From positions 1,962,001 to 2,026,000 of the forward strand of contig NC_089853.1 in the NCBI RefSeq assembly GCF_036373705.1: 64,000 bases of DNA, given 5' to 3'. The DNA is from Amia ocellicauda. Taxonomy: Eukaryota; Chordata; Actinopteri; Amiiformes; Amiidae. Positions 11,395 to 23,600 of the stretch are shown here, in pieces. How positions within the stretch are numbered: the first letter of the stretch is position 1; each line of letters opens with the position of its first letter. The notes beneath the pieces were generated by a model, which searched no databases, was not told the DNA's origin, and worked only from the letters and a program-made list of their open reading frames with translations. The position numbers and the translations under genes are program-made.

Positions 11395-12180
11395 GGTACG
11401 CACAGTGCGCATGGCCACGCTGGGGCCTCTGCTGTTTCGGGAGGACGTGCTGGGCTTAATACCGCTGGAAGGACACACTACTGGAGACATCATTTTGCAG
11501 GAAATTGGCTAGTTTTTCAATGAGAGCGGACTGGATTTGGAGCGAGTTAACATGCTCATCACAGATGGCGCTGGTGCCCTGGCAAACACCATGGGTCAAC
11601 ATCTAGCCTGCAACTGTCTGCTGAAAGACATGTCTGTCGAGCATTATGATCTACTTCTGCACAATGACGTTAGGTGGTTAAGCAAAGGAAATGGTCTCTA
11701 CAGAGTTTGCGAGCTTAGATATTTGTTTTTCTGCGCGATTGCCGCCACAAGAAAGCCAACCCGTATCAAGCAAAAATGCTTGACGAGGAGTTCAAGCACA
11801 GGTGTGTTTTTTGAGTGACATCTTCATTCACTTGAATGGGCTTAATTTGGGACTACAGGGGAGGGATAAAACAGTTATTGACATGATTGAAAACTGACTG
11901 CTTTTCAGAAGAAATTAGTTATTTTCTCTTCTGATGTGTGCCCAAATAAAATGCTCCATTTCCCTACACTTCGCAACTATATTACATTATCATCAGCACA
12001 GATCACCCCCGTAATGTTGGAGTTTATAGATGAATTGAAAACTAACATTTCAATGAGATTTGACGAGTTTAATTTGCCAGCAGAGACCATGCAGTTTGTT
12101 AGGGACCCGTTCTCTACTGATCCAGTGCTACAGGTGCTGATGCCACTCGATGAGCGCTGCCTCCAGCTGGAGCTATAGTG
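11395..12180 (+). pseudogene. hAT transposase catalytic-domain relic (ZBED5/SCAND3-like)
   Basis: Frames scattered by stops encode hAT core text: LIPLEGHTTGDII, then LERVNMLITDGAGA (the catalytic-Asp block, TDGA), then HYDLLLHNDVRWLSKGN (a hAT hallmark), then HLNGLNLGLQGRD, and VRDPFSTDPVLQVL near the end. A deletion joins the TDGA block directly to the LLKDM block, dropping the usual CHxxH-like segment. Together with 7600-7835 it represents one ancient, now broken transposase gene. This is not a host gene: it carries at least two stops or frameshifts. Confidence 0.85.
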
Positions 12181-12339
12181 CCATGCAGGTGTCAGCTCAC
12201 CTGAGGCTGCGTTTCAGTCTGTGGGCTGGGTGAAGGTTTGGACTGAACATATTGTTGCACAGCGAATCTTCATCACTGCCTGCGAGTTGCACTGACCTCC
12301 TTTGTGCTTAACTCTTGCCCAACCTAAAAAGTGCAATTT

Positions 12340-12343
12340 CTCC

Positions 12344-12389
<46 letters not shown>

Positions 12390-12505
12390 GTCATTTAGCT
12401 GACGCTCTTATCCAGGGCAACTTACATTTGTACCCATTTATACAGCTGGGTATTTTACTAGAGCAATCTAAGTGAAGTACCTGCTCAAGGGTACAACAGC
12501 ACCAT
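12340..12505 (-). mobile_element. SINE/L2-tail fragment with (ATT)n
   Basis: Reading the minus strand, the order is a SINE middle (CTTGAGCAAGGTAC-like; seen here as GTACCTGCTCAAGGG), then CCAGCTGTATAAATGGGTA, then GTTGCCCTGGATAAGAGCGT and an AAT run (12346-12389). This is the 3' half of the tRNA-SINE with L2 tail also present at 62352-62557. Confidence 0.75.
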
Positions 12506-13001
12506 TAGTAGTGAAACACCTGTGTGTTAAAAAAGCAGAAACATAACATGTTTAAAAGTTATGTTACAAAGAAAATGTGTGATACATGGGATAAAAGTGG
12601 TTTATAAAACAATTGTTTAAAAAAAGAGCAGCTTCTCGCATTCGAAGGGAAAACCTTGGGCATGTTTATGTTAAGAAGAAAAGTGTAACATAATACGTGT
12701 ATTAGGAATAAATGTGCATTATAAGCTTATAATTGTGTTTGCACTGTTTTTTATAATGGACCTATCAAGAGTAATTGTAGGTAGAAAATGTCTGCTCCCC
12801 CTGACAATAACGTTTTTCAAATCTGGCCCCCGTAAGAATATAGCCGAATAGCCCTGCTGTATAAAATTACAAGGGTAATGCCATCACTGTAAAGAAATCA
12901 TCCACACATCACAGTGATCCTGAAATGATAAATCAAGAGCCCCCAAAAATAAAATAAAATAAAAACATGTCTCCCTTGGCTATCTGTTTGTGTTTAAGCA
13001 G
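12506..13001. other. AT-rich intergenic, nothing recognised
   Basis: No ORF, RNA gene or repeat end was identified here. Confidence 0.3.
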
Positions 13002-13891
13002 TATACACCAATCAGCCATAACATTATGACCACCTGCCTAATATTGTGTAGGTCCCAAAACAGCCCTGACCCGTCGAGGCATGGACTCCACTAGACCTCT
13101 GAAGGTGTGCTGTAGTATCTGGCAACAAGACGTTAGCAGCAGATCCTTTAAGTCTTGTAAGTTGGGGATGGGGCCTCCATGGATCGGACTTGTTAGTCCA
13201 GCACATCCCACAGATGCTCGATTGGATTGAGATCTGGGGAATTTGGAGGCCAAGTCAACACCTTGAACTCGTGATTCATCAGACCAGGCCACCTTCTTCC
13301 ATTGCTCCGTGGTCCAGTTCTGATGCTCACGTGCCCATTGTAGGCGCTTTCGGCAGTGGACAGGGGTCAGCATGGGCACCCTGACTGGTCTGGGGCTACG
13401 CAGCCCCATACGCAACAAATTGCGATGCACTGTGTGTTCTGACACCTTTCTATCAGAACCAGCATTCACTTTTTCAGCAATTTGAGCTACAGTAGCTCGT
13501 CTGTTGGATCGGACCACACGGTCCAGCCTTCGCTCCTCACGTGCATCAATGAGCCTTGGCCGCCCATGACCCTGTCACCGGTTCACCGCTTTTCCCTCCT
13601 TGGACCACTTTTGATAGGTACTGACCACTGCAGGCCGGGAACACCCCATAAGAGCTGCAGTTTTGGAGATGCTCTGACCCAGTCGTCTAGCCATCACAAT
13701 TTGGCCCTTGTCAAAGTCGCTCAGATCCTTATGCTGCCCATTTTTCCTGCTTCTAACACATCAACTTTGAGGAAAAAATGTTCACTTGCTGCCTAATATA
13801 TCCCACCCACTGACAGGTGCCATGATAACGAGATTATCAGTGTTATTCACTTCACCTGCCAGTGGTCATAATGTTATGGCTGATCGGTCTA
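13002..13891 (-). mobile_element. Second Tc1-like family, internally deleted copy 1
   Basis: The ends carry TATACACCAATCAGCCATAA at 13002 and the complement (TTATGGCTGATCGGT) at 13876-13888. The minus-strand transposase remnant at 13038-13517 keeps a helix-turn-helix part ([16 protein letters not shown]), WSDES (first catalytic Asp) and the tail ([13 protein letters not shown]). The middle is deleted, and the [12 protein letters not shown] text sits in a different frame. It is non-autonomous. A shorter relative lies at 24862-25570. Confidence 0.9.
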
Positions 13892-14307
13892 TTAATTTGC
13901 TTTATAGCACCTTCATGATGCCAAAATGCCATTGAAACAAGTCAGTGCTGTTGCAGCATCTCCTAAAATCCATGGAGTGTTCTGGGTACTGGCGCACTGA
14001 TGCAGGGTATGGACCAGTGGCGTAGGTTTGGTTTCCAATTTGGTGGGGACATGTCCACTATGCCTATGGAGCCGGGCACACATTATTGTTCTCTCAACAT
14101 TGGGGGGGACGTGTCCCCCCCGTCCCTCCCTAAACCTTCGCCTGTGGAAAGGACACACTTTACAGAAAAAGTCAGTGAAGTACAGCGGCTGCTGCTTCCT
14201 TTCACCCTTTAGGTTTAGGGCATTGTACAGGTGCTGGAAGAAAGCTACTTCAGCTACTTCCTTGAGCCAAAGTGAACAGGTAGGTAAATGTAGTCAATGA
14301 CAAGCAA
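13892..14307. other. Repeat-like filler between two transposons
   Basis: Contains GGGGACATGTCC and GGGGGACGTGTCCCCCC palindromes near 14044 and 14102, typical of small fish DNA-transposon remnants. Class not determined. Confidence 0.35.
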
Positions 14308-15536
14308 TATACACTCACCTAAAGGATTATTAGGAACACCATACTAATACTGTGTTTGACCCCCTTTCGCCTTCAGAACTGCCTTAATTCTACGTGGCAT
14401 TGATTCAACAAGGTGCTGAAAGCATTCTTTAGAAATGTTGGCCCATATTGATAGGATAGCATCTTGCAGTTGATGGAGATTTGTGGGATGCACATCCAGG
14501 GCACGAAGCTCCCGTTCCACCACATCCCAAAGATGCTCTATTGGGTTGAGATCTGGTGACTGTGGGGGCCAGTTTAGTACAGTGAACTCATTGTCATGTT
14601 CAAGAAACCAATTTGAAATGATTTGACCTTTGTGACATGGTGCATTATCCTGCTGGAAGTAGCCATCAGAGGATGGGTACATGGTGGTCATAAAGGGATG
14701 GACATGGTCAGAAACAATGCTCAGGTAGGCCGTGGCATTTAAACGATGCCCAATTGGCACTAAGGGGCCTAAAGTGTGCCAAGAAAACATCCCCCACACC
14801 ATTACACCACCACCACCAGCCTGCACAGTGGTAACAAGGCATGATGGATCCATGTTCTCATTCTGTTTACGCCAAATTCTGACTCTACCATCTGAATGTC
14901 TCAACAGAAATCGAGACTCATCAGACCAGGCAACATTTTTCCAGTCTTCAACTGTCCAATTTTGGTGAGCTTGTGCAAATTGTAGCCTCTTTTTCCTATT
15001 TGTAGTGGAGATGAGTGGTACCCGGTGGGGTCTTCTGCTGTTGTAGCCCATCCGCCTCAAGGTTGTACGTGTTGTGGCTTCACAGATGCTTTGCTGCATA
15101 CCTCGGTTGTAACGAGTGGTTATTTCAGTCAAAGTTGCTCTTCTATCAGCTTGAATCAGTCGGCCCATTCTCCTCTGACCTCTAGCATCAACAAGGCATT
15201 TTCGCCCACAGGACTGCCGCATACTGGATGTTTTTCCCTTTTCACACCATTCTTTGTAAACCCTAGAAATGGTTGTGCGTGAAAATCCCAGTAACTGAGC
15301 AGATTGTGAAATACTCAGACCGGCCCGTCTGGCACCAACAACCATGCCACGCTCAAAATTGCTTAAATCACCTTTCTTTCCCATTCAGACATTCAGTTTG
15401 GAGTTCAGGAGATTGTCTTGACCAGGACCACACCCCTAAATGCATTGAAGCAACTGCCATGTGATTGGTTGGTTAGATAATTGCATTAATGAGAAATTGA
15501 ACAGGTGTTCCTAATAATCCTTTAGGTGAGTGTATA
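14308..15536 (-). mobile_element. Tc1-like transposon, copy B (intact)
   Basis: The same family as copy A, in the opposite orientation. Full inverted repeats TATACACTCACCTAAAGGAT at both ends, about 1.23 kb. The encoded transposase is uninterrupted, which with the near identity of the three copies suggests recent spread. Confidence 0.97.
14344..15384 (-). CDS. Tc1-like transposase, intact copy B
   Basis: A 346-residue DDE transposase read on the minus strand from ATG at 15384 to the stop at 14344. Paired helix-turn-helix DNA-binding regions occupy about residues 1-110 ([13 protein letters not shown] start; [16 protein letters not shown]). The catalytic domain has WSDESRF (Asp), [21 protein letters not shown] (Asp) and [12 protein letters not shown] (Glu, 34 residues after the second Asp in this family). 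The C-terminus KAKGGQTQY is complete. Length equals that expected for Tc1 transposases. No stops or frameshifts; this is the best candidate in the window for an active enzyme, which is an inference from integrity alone. Confidence 0.95.
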   Translation of the reverse strand: MGKKGDLSNFERGMVVGARRAGLSISQSAQLLGFSRTTISRVYKEWCEKGKTSSMRQSCGRKCLVDARGQRRMGRLIQADRRATLTEITTRYNRGMQQSICEATTRTTLRRMGYNSRRPHRVPLISTTNRKKRLQFAQAHQNWTVEDWKNVAWSDESRFLLRHSDGRVRIWRKQNENMDPSCLVTTVQAGGGGVMVWGMFSWHTLGPLVPIGHRLNATAYLSIVSDHVHPFMTTMYPSSDGYFQQDNAPCHKGQIISNWFLEHDNEFTVLNWPPQSPDLNPIEHLWDVVERELRALDVHPTNLHQLQDAILSIWANISKECFQHLVESMPRRIKAVLKAKGGQTQY

Positions 15537-15539
15537 TTA

Positions 15540-16490
15540 TATATGGGCATCAAAAAGGCACTTATATTAAAATAAAGATATCTGCAGAAGTGAAGTATAC
15601 TCAGTATATAAACTAAGAAAAATAAATGTGATTTAATGTGATCAAAGACATTTTCTTTGTGTTAGAACAGAGCAGGCACTGAAAACGGAGGATGGGCAGG
15701 AGCTGGATACAGAAAATGAGACCATGGCTTCACCGGCTAAAGAGCAATAAAGCCCTCTTAGATCTACCAATTCTACATTATATTGTGCTACTTATATTCT
15801 CTATATTCATACAGTTCACCAAAATAATACATGTTCATTCATTATTGCATTATTAAAACACATGCTTATTTGCATTTCCAATCATAATATATTAATTAAC
15901 ATGTATAAATAGATACTGACTTTTCAACAAGATTATAGGTTGCCTCTTTTTTAAGTGCTGACAAAAAATCTACAATCTAAACAAACAAATAAATAAATGT
16001 GTCACAATGACAATGCATACCCTGGTCTATTCTAACTGAAATTGTTCCTTGATCTCTAAGGAGGTGGTGTTTTGGAGGTGTATGTCAAATGCTCTCATTG
16101 GGTAGAAGCACTAGCTTTTATGCATAGATCCGGCTATCTCTCAGTTAGCCTGCGCTGGAGCAGGTTAAAGATTGCTATAGTCATTTACTCAGCTGGACTT
16201 TAAGCTTGCTTCGAAGAACGGAAAAGGACAGACTTCTGTCAAGTTATCCTGAAAGGTATCTGGCTAACTCTGAAGGCCCTGGACTCTTTCCTGTTGTGGA
16301 ATTGGGCATTTATGCTGAACAAGCACGAATCTGGCCAAGTGGAGCCCTTAGGACACTAGGGGGCAGAATTTGAAAACCTATGTTGCCCACTATTCTAAGG
16401 AAATTATAAATACCTAAAAGCCATAAACTCAGTTTACAAACCATAAAGGTAATTTATTAATCAAATATAATCAGTAATTGTAATTGATTT
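15540..16490. other. Intergenic, no gene recognised
   Basis: No ORF over about 60 codons has recognisable content. Short AT-rich and purine-rich stretches only. Confidence 0.3.
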
Positions 16491-16493
16491 ATA

Positions 16494-16825
16494 GGTACAG
16501 CACACACTTGTTTCCTGTATTAAAAGATGCACAAGGAGATGCATTTTAAATGTATATGTTCTGCTTACAGACAAAAGTGTAAATCTGCTGATAGGGATGC
16601 ATCCCATTCGTTTCAGAAACTGATGTTTTTTTATTACCAATACAAGTGTTGTACTGAAGCACATAATTCCTGTAGTGTCCTTCAAACATATTAAGAGAGC
16701 AAATAAAACTTCACCTGACAGCACCCTACTGCTACCAGCAGGATTTAGTAGCCAAGTAAGCAAATCAATGAATGTTTGTTCTAGGCGGGGCAGGAAGGCT
16801 GTTTCCCTTCATCTCTGTTCTGGAA
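16494..16825 (-). repeat. Unclassified interspersed repeat, inverted copy 1
   Basis: The reverse complement of this segment matches 18555-18870 over about 300 bp. Shared blocks include GGTGAAGTTTTATTTGCTCTC, ACAGGAATT.TGTGCTT, CAGTTT and CCTTGTGCATCTTTTAATA. It has no coding motif. It is a dispersed element of unknown class, diverged by my eye 15-25%. Confidence 0.7.
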
Positions 16826-18380
16826 TAACTGGCCATGGTCCTTTACCTTGCATTAAAGTATTTGTTTTTGTAACTGGATTGCAAAATAGATATATTAGAT
16901 GCAGTTCTGTTTCAGCCCCTCTTAATAAACTTGTAGTGAAGGTATAGTGGGTACAGGTCAGCCACCATTATGCCTGATTCTTTTACGCTGTCCTTTGATT
17001 TATTGAACATAAAATGGAAACTCTCTGTTACGTGGGCTACAAACAACAAGTTAATTCTCTATGCAGCTCTAGATGCCTGTCTACATAACAAACAGAGTTA
17101 TGCACATGAAGGACTTTTGAATGACACAAACCATGAATCAGTAGTGACGTAGAAAAAAAACTACATTATTTAGCAACAAAGAATATGGAATTTAAAAACA
17201 CATCATGCACATACTGTATCCACTCACATCCCCACAGCAGGAGCTTGATATGATCCAAGGGATTCTTTGGTGTTTTTATGTACTAATGTGAGTGTTGACT
17301 TATCTCTAAGCCATTCATGAGAGTGGTTTTTATTTTTCTCATATTTTGTTTTTCACTCTAAGGCTGTGGATCCATAGGAAGAAAAAACGATAGTGGGGAA
17401 GTCTACCTCCTGAAGAATAATCAATTCACACCTCACAGTTCGTGTAGATTGCTATTTCCCACTTCCTACAAGATCAAATCTCATGAACCTTGTGTTTACC
17501 GTGTTCTGCAACATGCTCAATGTTCAAACATATCGTAGTACTGCATCTCATGTATTGTAGTTGTGGGACATTGAACGATATACTTTGTTTCACTGTATAA
17601 CCCATTGATTACTTTAACTTTTTAATGAACTACTCTATATTATGTTTACAAGTTTATAATGCAGATGTGATGCTTATTCTGTCATATATATATATATAGT
17701 TCATGTATATGTAATGGAGATATTCTAAATATAAACATGCTTAAGCCATACTTATTGCAGTGAAGGTGTTTTCTTCAGGTTTTAGAAAGGTTTAGTGCAG
17801 TTAGTTCAATAAAATGTTTTAAATATAGTACAAATTGCACCACCTTGTGTCATATTTATACAGTGTGGTTATGGCGCATTTCTGTCCTCCATTTCCCCCA
17901 GATATCACTCAGTACTGAATTAATCCGTCTCCATCTACTGATCTGCTAAACCGCACTCATGAGCTATCTTAATAGCGTCCAAATTGATCTCAAGCCAAAC
18001 TACTTAAGCATTTATTTATTTAATTTATTGAAGTTGAAACAAAATGTTAAAAATAATAATAAGATAATATTATATGTATAAGATAATTGTGAAATTCAAG
18101 AGTTCATTGTTTTATGTGCAGATCCTATACATTGGCTTTATTAGTTATATTGCAGCCTGAAGGTACTCTTTAAAGACGCACTTAAAATAAAAAAATAAAA
18201 AATAAATAAAAATAAAACTTGATCAAACCTGAAATGTCTAGGTGTCTTTATGACTCATAAACGTGTTAATCAAGTTAGTCTTACAAACAGGCAGCCTAAA
18301 TGTTATGTCTGGCAGCTGAAAATAATGTCAAGAGTCAGCTGGAATTGAAGATTGCATTGCTTATGTACTGTATTATATTA
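16826..18380. other. Intergenic, no gene recognised
   Basis: AT-rich DNA with a (TA)n run near 17684-17698. No supported gene. Confidence 0.3.
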
Positions 18381-18381
18381 A

Positions 18382-19025
18382 CGACTGATGAAATGCGCCC
18401 CAGCTATGTAACCGAAATCCATATGAATACCAGGCACTTTATAGGCCTAGTAAGATTATTTATTTGATTGTTTGTTTAATTATTTATGATGGTGACGTAC
18501 TATTTCACATTCAGCACTGCCTCATGTTTCCTGTACTTACCCTCCAAAAAATAATTATGAAGATGAAGGGAAACAGAGACTTCTTACCCTACCTAGAACA
18601 AACCATCACTGATTTGCTCACTCATCTACTAAATCCTACTGGTGGCACATGGGTGCTGTCGGGTGAAGTTTTATTTGCTCTCTTCGTATGTTTTCTAAGA
18701 AGGATATTACAGGAATTGTGTGCTTACGTACAACATTTGCATTGGTAATACAAACATCAGTTTATGATGCAGATCAGCAGATCTACTCTTTTGTCTTTAT
18801 GCAGAAAATATACATATAATAGGTGTTTCCTTGTGCATCTTTTAATAGAGGAAACAAGCCTGTGTGTACTTTATTATATTATATGATATGAATGACTAAA
18901 ATGCTCTCCATCTATGTAACTGCAATGCATATATAAATCAGGCACCTTACAGGCTTAGTAAGATTATTGATTGATTGATCGATCGATCGATCATCGTTTC
19001 CAGCACTGCCTCATGTGTGCTGTTG
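18382..19025 (+). repeat. Repeat copy 2 with flanking direct duplication
   Basis: Bases 18555-18870 are the plus-strand partner of the repeat at 16494-16825. It is bracketed by two direct copies of a ~130-bp sequence, 18382-18530 and 18893-19025. These share CTATGTAAC, GCAT/CCATAT, CAGGCAC.TTA.AGGC.TAGTAAGATTATT and CAGCACTGCCTCATG. The right copy runs directly into the FAR1 CpG island and carries a (GATC/GATT)n microsatellite at about 18967-18992. Confidence 0.7.
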
Positions 19026-19600
19026 CCCCCCCGCCTCAGCGAGGATGTGCTGCGTAGACGGCGCTGCCGGGGCGGGGTGGCTCGGGCTCGATTAGCTGTC
19101 CTGCGCGCTGAGCCGCTGGCTGATCGACGCTGTGGCGGAGCTGTGGCGCACAGAGCTGGGCTGCGGAGTTACTGGAGAGCCGACGAGACGAGCCCTGCGC
19201 GCACAGGCCCATTATTTCAGGTACGACGACACGTTTTCTAGTGCACTTTCCCCGCGTCTGCGGCGATGTGCGCGCATGTCCAGCTGCTCCCGTCTTCGTT
19301 GCGGCGGTTGAGCCGCGGGGCCGTGTTTCCAGGAAGTGGCTGCTCTCGCAGCCCGCCGGCCTCGCTGGCGCCTCGCTGCCCGCTGTGAAGACGCGAGGCC
19401 GGGTGTGGGTCCGGCTCTGCCTCGCCGGGCCGGGATGTAAAATCCGTGCGTTTCGTCGGGGGTTTCGGAAACGTGCGAGACCGGCGGTGCGCAGGGCTGC
19501 CGCAGGCGGCGGGTGAGCTGTGCAGACGGAGCCGTGGCGCACTGCAAATCACCCGCTGCGCTCCGTAGCAGCCTTTGTGTGCAAATCCAGTGCAATATAA
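18995..19600 (+). promoter_or_regulatory. CpG island: FAR1 promoter region
   Basis: Abrupt rise in GC and CpG content (many CG, GCGC and CCGC sites) in otherwise AT-rich DNA. No TATA box is evident, as is usual for housekeeping genes. It lies upstream of the first FAR1 coding exon and contains a good splice donor (TTTCAG/GTACGA, exon end 19220), which I take as the end of a non-coding first exon. Extra CpG-rich sequence continues at 19930-20050. The link to FAR1 is by position. Confidence 0.7.
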
Positions 19601-20643
19601 AACTAATATAATATAAAGTTCCAGCGCCAGGGTGTAACTTCAGGCGTGTGGCCGTGGCAGGCTTTGCTTAATTAAGGTAATGGGCTTTCCTTAGTTACTT
19701 TCTCTTTATGCCCTCATGTTTGATGTGCTTTTCATTTATTAAACCTGCATTAAAAGCGAAGATCAGTTGGTTCTGCTGGAATTGATTCTCCTCGGTCAGT
19801 TAAGCCTAGTAGTGATTCTTTTTTGTGACACTGCGATTTCTTTAAGCTTAGTTGTGTCGGAGTCAGGATTGATTGTGTGGCTAAACACGCATATTTCTGG
19901 GATGCACAGATTGTCAGTTTGAGAGTCTGACTGCGTGCTGGTTGTGCGCAGTTGTGCGCAGATCTGCGCGGAGAGCGATGACGTGCGCAGGCGGCTCCGG
20001 TCTCTCCCGCAGCTCCGGCTCGGGTCACTGCGGCTCCACCGCAGCTCAAAGCCCGCGTCTCCTGTATGTGGTTTAAAAATAAAGATGCACATTTTCATTG
20101 CGACATTAAGTTTCAATCTCAATGTAATGCATTGATCAGATTATAATCTGCAGTACTAATTTTAGACTTTTTACATTTTTTTAAAATGTATTTATTTTGG
20201 AAACGCGTGCATTTATTACTTGGTTTATGTAATCCCATTTCATCGACCTTGGACATTAAATCCGACGAAGTGTTATAGACTTATAGAAGCAGTTGTTCAC
20301 ATTTTCTAAGCAGGGGGATTATCTTTTCATTGGCTGATTGACTGGGTTACGTCTGTAACATACCCTGTGCTTGCATAGCGCTTCCTATAGCGAGTCTGGC
20401 CCGGGAGTCATTTGTGTTGTAGGGATTGTTGAATTGTTTAATTCTGGTATCGTGTCCCCACCTTCATTTTCCAAGCAATAGACGTTTTAAGACGTTGTAA
20501 ATGAAATGTACATTTTATGCAAATTACCTCCAATAACTAGTTGATAAGAATGAACTAATTCTGTATATGCCCATATGTGTATCTTTATATTTATTTTAGG
20601 GACACCACCTTGAAGAATTTCTGTAATAGTGTCAACTTTTTAC

Positions 20644-20674
<31 letters not shown>

Positions 20675-23600
20675 AATGTTCTTGTTCAAAATGCAGGGCT
20701 CCAGAGTATCAGGAGCCCTCTTAACTATTAACTTTTGCATTATTTTTGAGGCAGTTATGCAAGAGTGGGTGTGGGGGTCTAGGTCAATGGTTCGAATTCT
20801 GAATTACTTAAAACTTGGGGTTATTGATAGCTTGATAGTTCTGAAGATGCTATGCTAGTTTGAGTTTTATGAATGACTGTTGTTATCCAGCGATTAAATG
20901 AGATTCTGTCTTAATATGTCAATGTCAAAATACATCAGCTTTTTGGACTTAAGGACTTAATGTATAACACCTAGCCTATCAAAAGTATTGGGTAGTATTT
21001 CGGAAGTGTTTTCACAAAACATAATTTACTTTATTAAAAAACAAAAACACAACAACAACAAAAAAAAGTTTGCAACCTCAACATGTTTCTCCTTGTGTTT
21101 TCATGTCTGTGTGTGGCTTCCCTGACCTTTAAAGTTAATCAGGCTGATGTCTTTGTGTTACTGGCTTAAATGGTTTCTACTGTAACCGTGATAGTGACCG
21201 GTTTTGTTACACTTTTAAATGTGAATTACAGTCCTTGCTCTCTCATCCGTGTTATCTGTTGATTCAGAATTAGAATGACAAATTGTCCTCAACTGCGACC
21301 AATGTAATATTCAAATAAGCATTGCGTTCTGATGTTAAGACCTGTGTGAGATACTGAAATAATACAAATGTCAGTGTTGTGAGTATGCTCCTTCTGTCTG
21401 CCCTAAATTTAATACAATACTGTATTTTTATAAATAGCTTCCATAAATTAAATGAATAAGGAATTAATATTTTATATCTTTCTCGGTCAGTTACCTCCTT
21501 CTCAGATGAAATGTAAAGCGAGATGATCCTTTTGAGGCGTGCTAGGACCTCTGTTATCAAAATATATTGTCAGAATCTTCCAGAGGTGCCCATTTGATTG
21601 TTTCACTTGAGACAAAGGTGTGTTACATTCATCCTGAGATGATACCATATATGTTATTTCCACACCAAAAGAACTGCTGAGCTGCGTATGGAATTCAAGC
21701 CCAGTTTTAGGCCTCCGTCAGTTGAAAATAACTGACCCTGGACTTAATAACAAAGAAAGAGCCTACATAAGCCTAGCTGCTGTTACCATGAGAGTCCCAG
21801 GTGACACTCGTTAGCATAGTGTTACACCACTGCTGATTGTCTACTGTAAGTCCAGATCAGTCAGATGTATTTCTTTTACCTCAAAGCCAGTCACTGTTTG
21901 TTTAATCCCTTTATTGGACCTCATCTGTAATGTGTCAATCTCATTAAGGAGCAGGAATTGACATTTGTTTATATTGATTTTCGTTTTTTGCGATGGAGCG
22001 CGTTTCATCATTTGGACTGCAGTCCTTATTGCTTGCTAGGGACATTTTTGTAACATTTTAGGGCACTTTGTCTGAAAATCATATCTTTGGAAAATGTCAG
22101 AAGGAGGTGAATTTTTTAAAGCGATATCAATTCATTTAGGTTTGAATATCTGGCAGCCCTTCTTGGATTGTCCCAGAGGAGAAGATCCATTGAGATTAAT
22201 AGTTACACAGTGTCTTCCATCAATAAATAATGCAGATATAAATGACAGAGTACTACAAGCAGTCAAGGGGCATCTGCTTACCTCTGCCAGCTGGTCTGGA
22301 GCCATGAAATGCAGTGCTTTTCTCTGCTTTAAGTCAAGGCAGTGTACAAGCCCCGAGTCCCTTTGCAGTAGTGTAGTGCTGGAAGTATACTGTCACTCAT
22401 TAATATTTGATTGCTCTTTTGGTTGTTTTGTGCCATGTTGCATAGTATTGAATGCTACCTCACTCTTACTGTAGTAACCAATCACTAAAAGGGTGTTTTG
22501 TTAATCATGATTGGATTCCTGCATTCTTCATGGGAAAATCCTTCATATTAGGTGTACAAAACCATAGATGTCATGCATATTGCAAGAAAAATCATTACAG
22601 GACTAAATTACAGGACAATTATTTTCCAGATTTTTACAGAAAACATTTCCTTATGTAATGTTTTAATATTATTAAAGCTATATACATATTTGTTCTTGTG
22701 TTTATATACACCAAATATATTATCAAAGGCCTGTCTATCTTTTGTTTTCATTCAGCATATCTCCAGCCTCTTGTACGTTTTCACAACAGTCTTTTTTGCT
22801 GAGGCTTGGAATTGGCATGTATATGATCCCCACTGCTGTTGTGACTTGGCAGGAAAGTGTTATGCAGTAAAACAATGTCAACTGTATTGACCAAAATGAC
22901 AGTGCGAAAATAGCACTACAGTACCTGCAAATGTCTGCATCTCATGCAGGACACGGACAGCTGTTTACAACCACTACCAACCTATACCTTGAACTACTGT
23001 AACCAGGATTGTTTGTTTTGTAAGCTAGCTTTTGTTTCTTTAGCATTCATCTGTTCCATCTAAAATGTATACATTGTCTTTGAAACAGAAAACTGGATTA
23101 GACACTTCAGGATTTCATAGTTTTGAATGCATGTAACAATTTGAGGATGGTAAAATATCTTCACATGACTGTTCAATAAAACTGTGAAGCTCAGCAGAAG
23201 AGTCCTGACGAAAGCAAAACTGCTTCTTAAGAATAGTCAGCGAGCTTTACTAAAATGGTTGCCGTAAGTTTAGAAGTCCAGATATAGGTGTTTTAAATGT
23301 CTTTAGTGATGGTTCTGGAAGTGGTTTTTAGTGTATATTTATGTTGTACTAGTTGGTTGCTATCTTGTCTTGTCATCTTGGTGGGTTGTTTTACAACCAT
23401 GTGAAATGATAACAACAAATAAAGCATTTTCATTATTCTTAATTTCTAAAATAGTCTCTAGTGGAATGTTACTGATTATTTAATGTTAACTTTTTTTTCC
23501 ATGTTATTAAACTGATCCGACGCAAAACAAACCGAAGGGATTAGGAATGCCTGTTTGGTTCAGTCAGATTAATCAACCCAGAACTAAATCGTAATGGAAA

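Noticed and set aside
19036-19595. Minus-strand ORFs of 104-168 aa in the FAR1 CpG island
   Set aside because: Ala/Arg/Pro-rich frames are typical of GC-rich promoter DNA. An antisense gene is not supported.
22094-22474. 126-aa ORF in FAR1 intron 1
   Set aside because: No family recognised, no splice partner, Leu/Cys/Ser mixture like random intron DNA.
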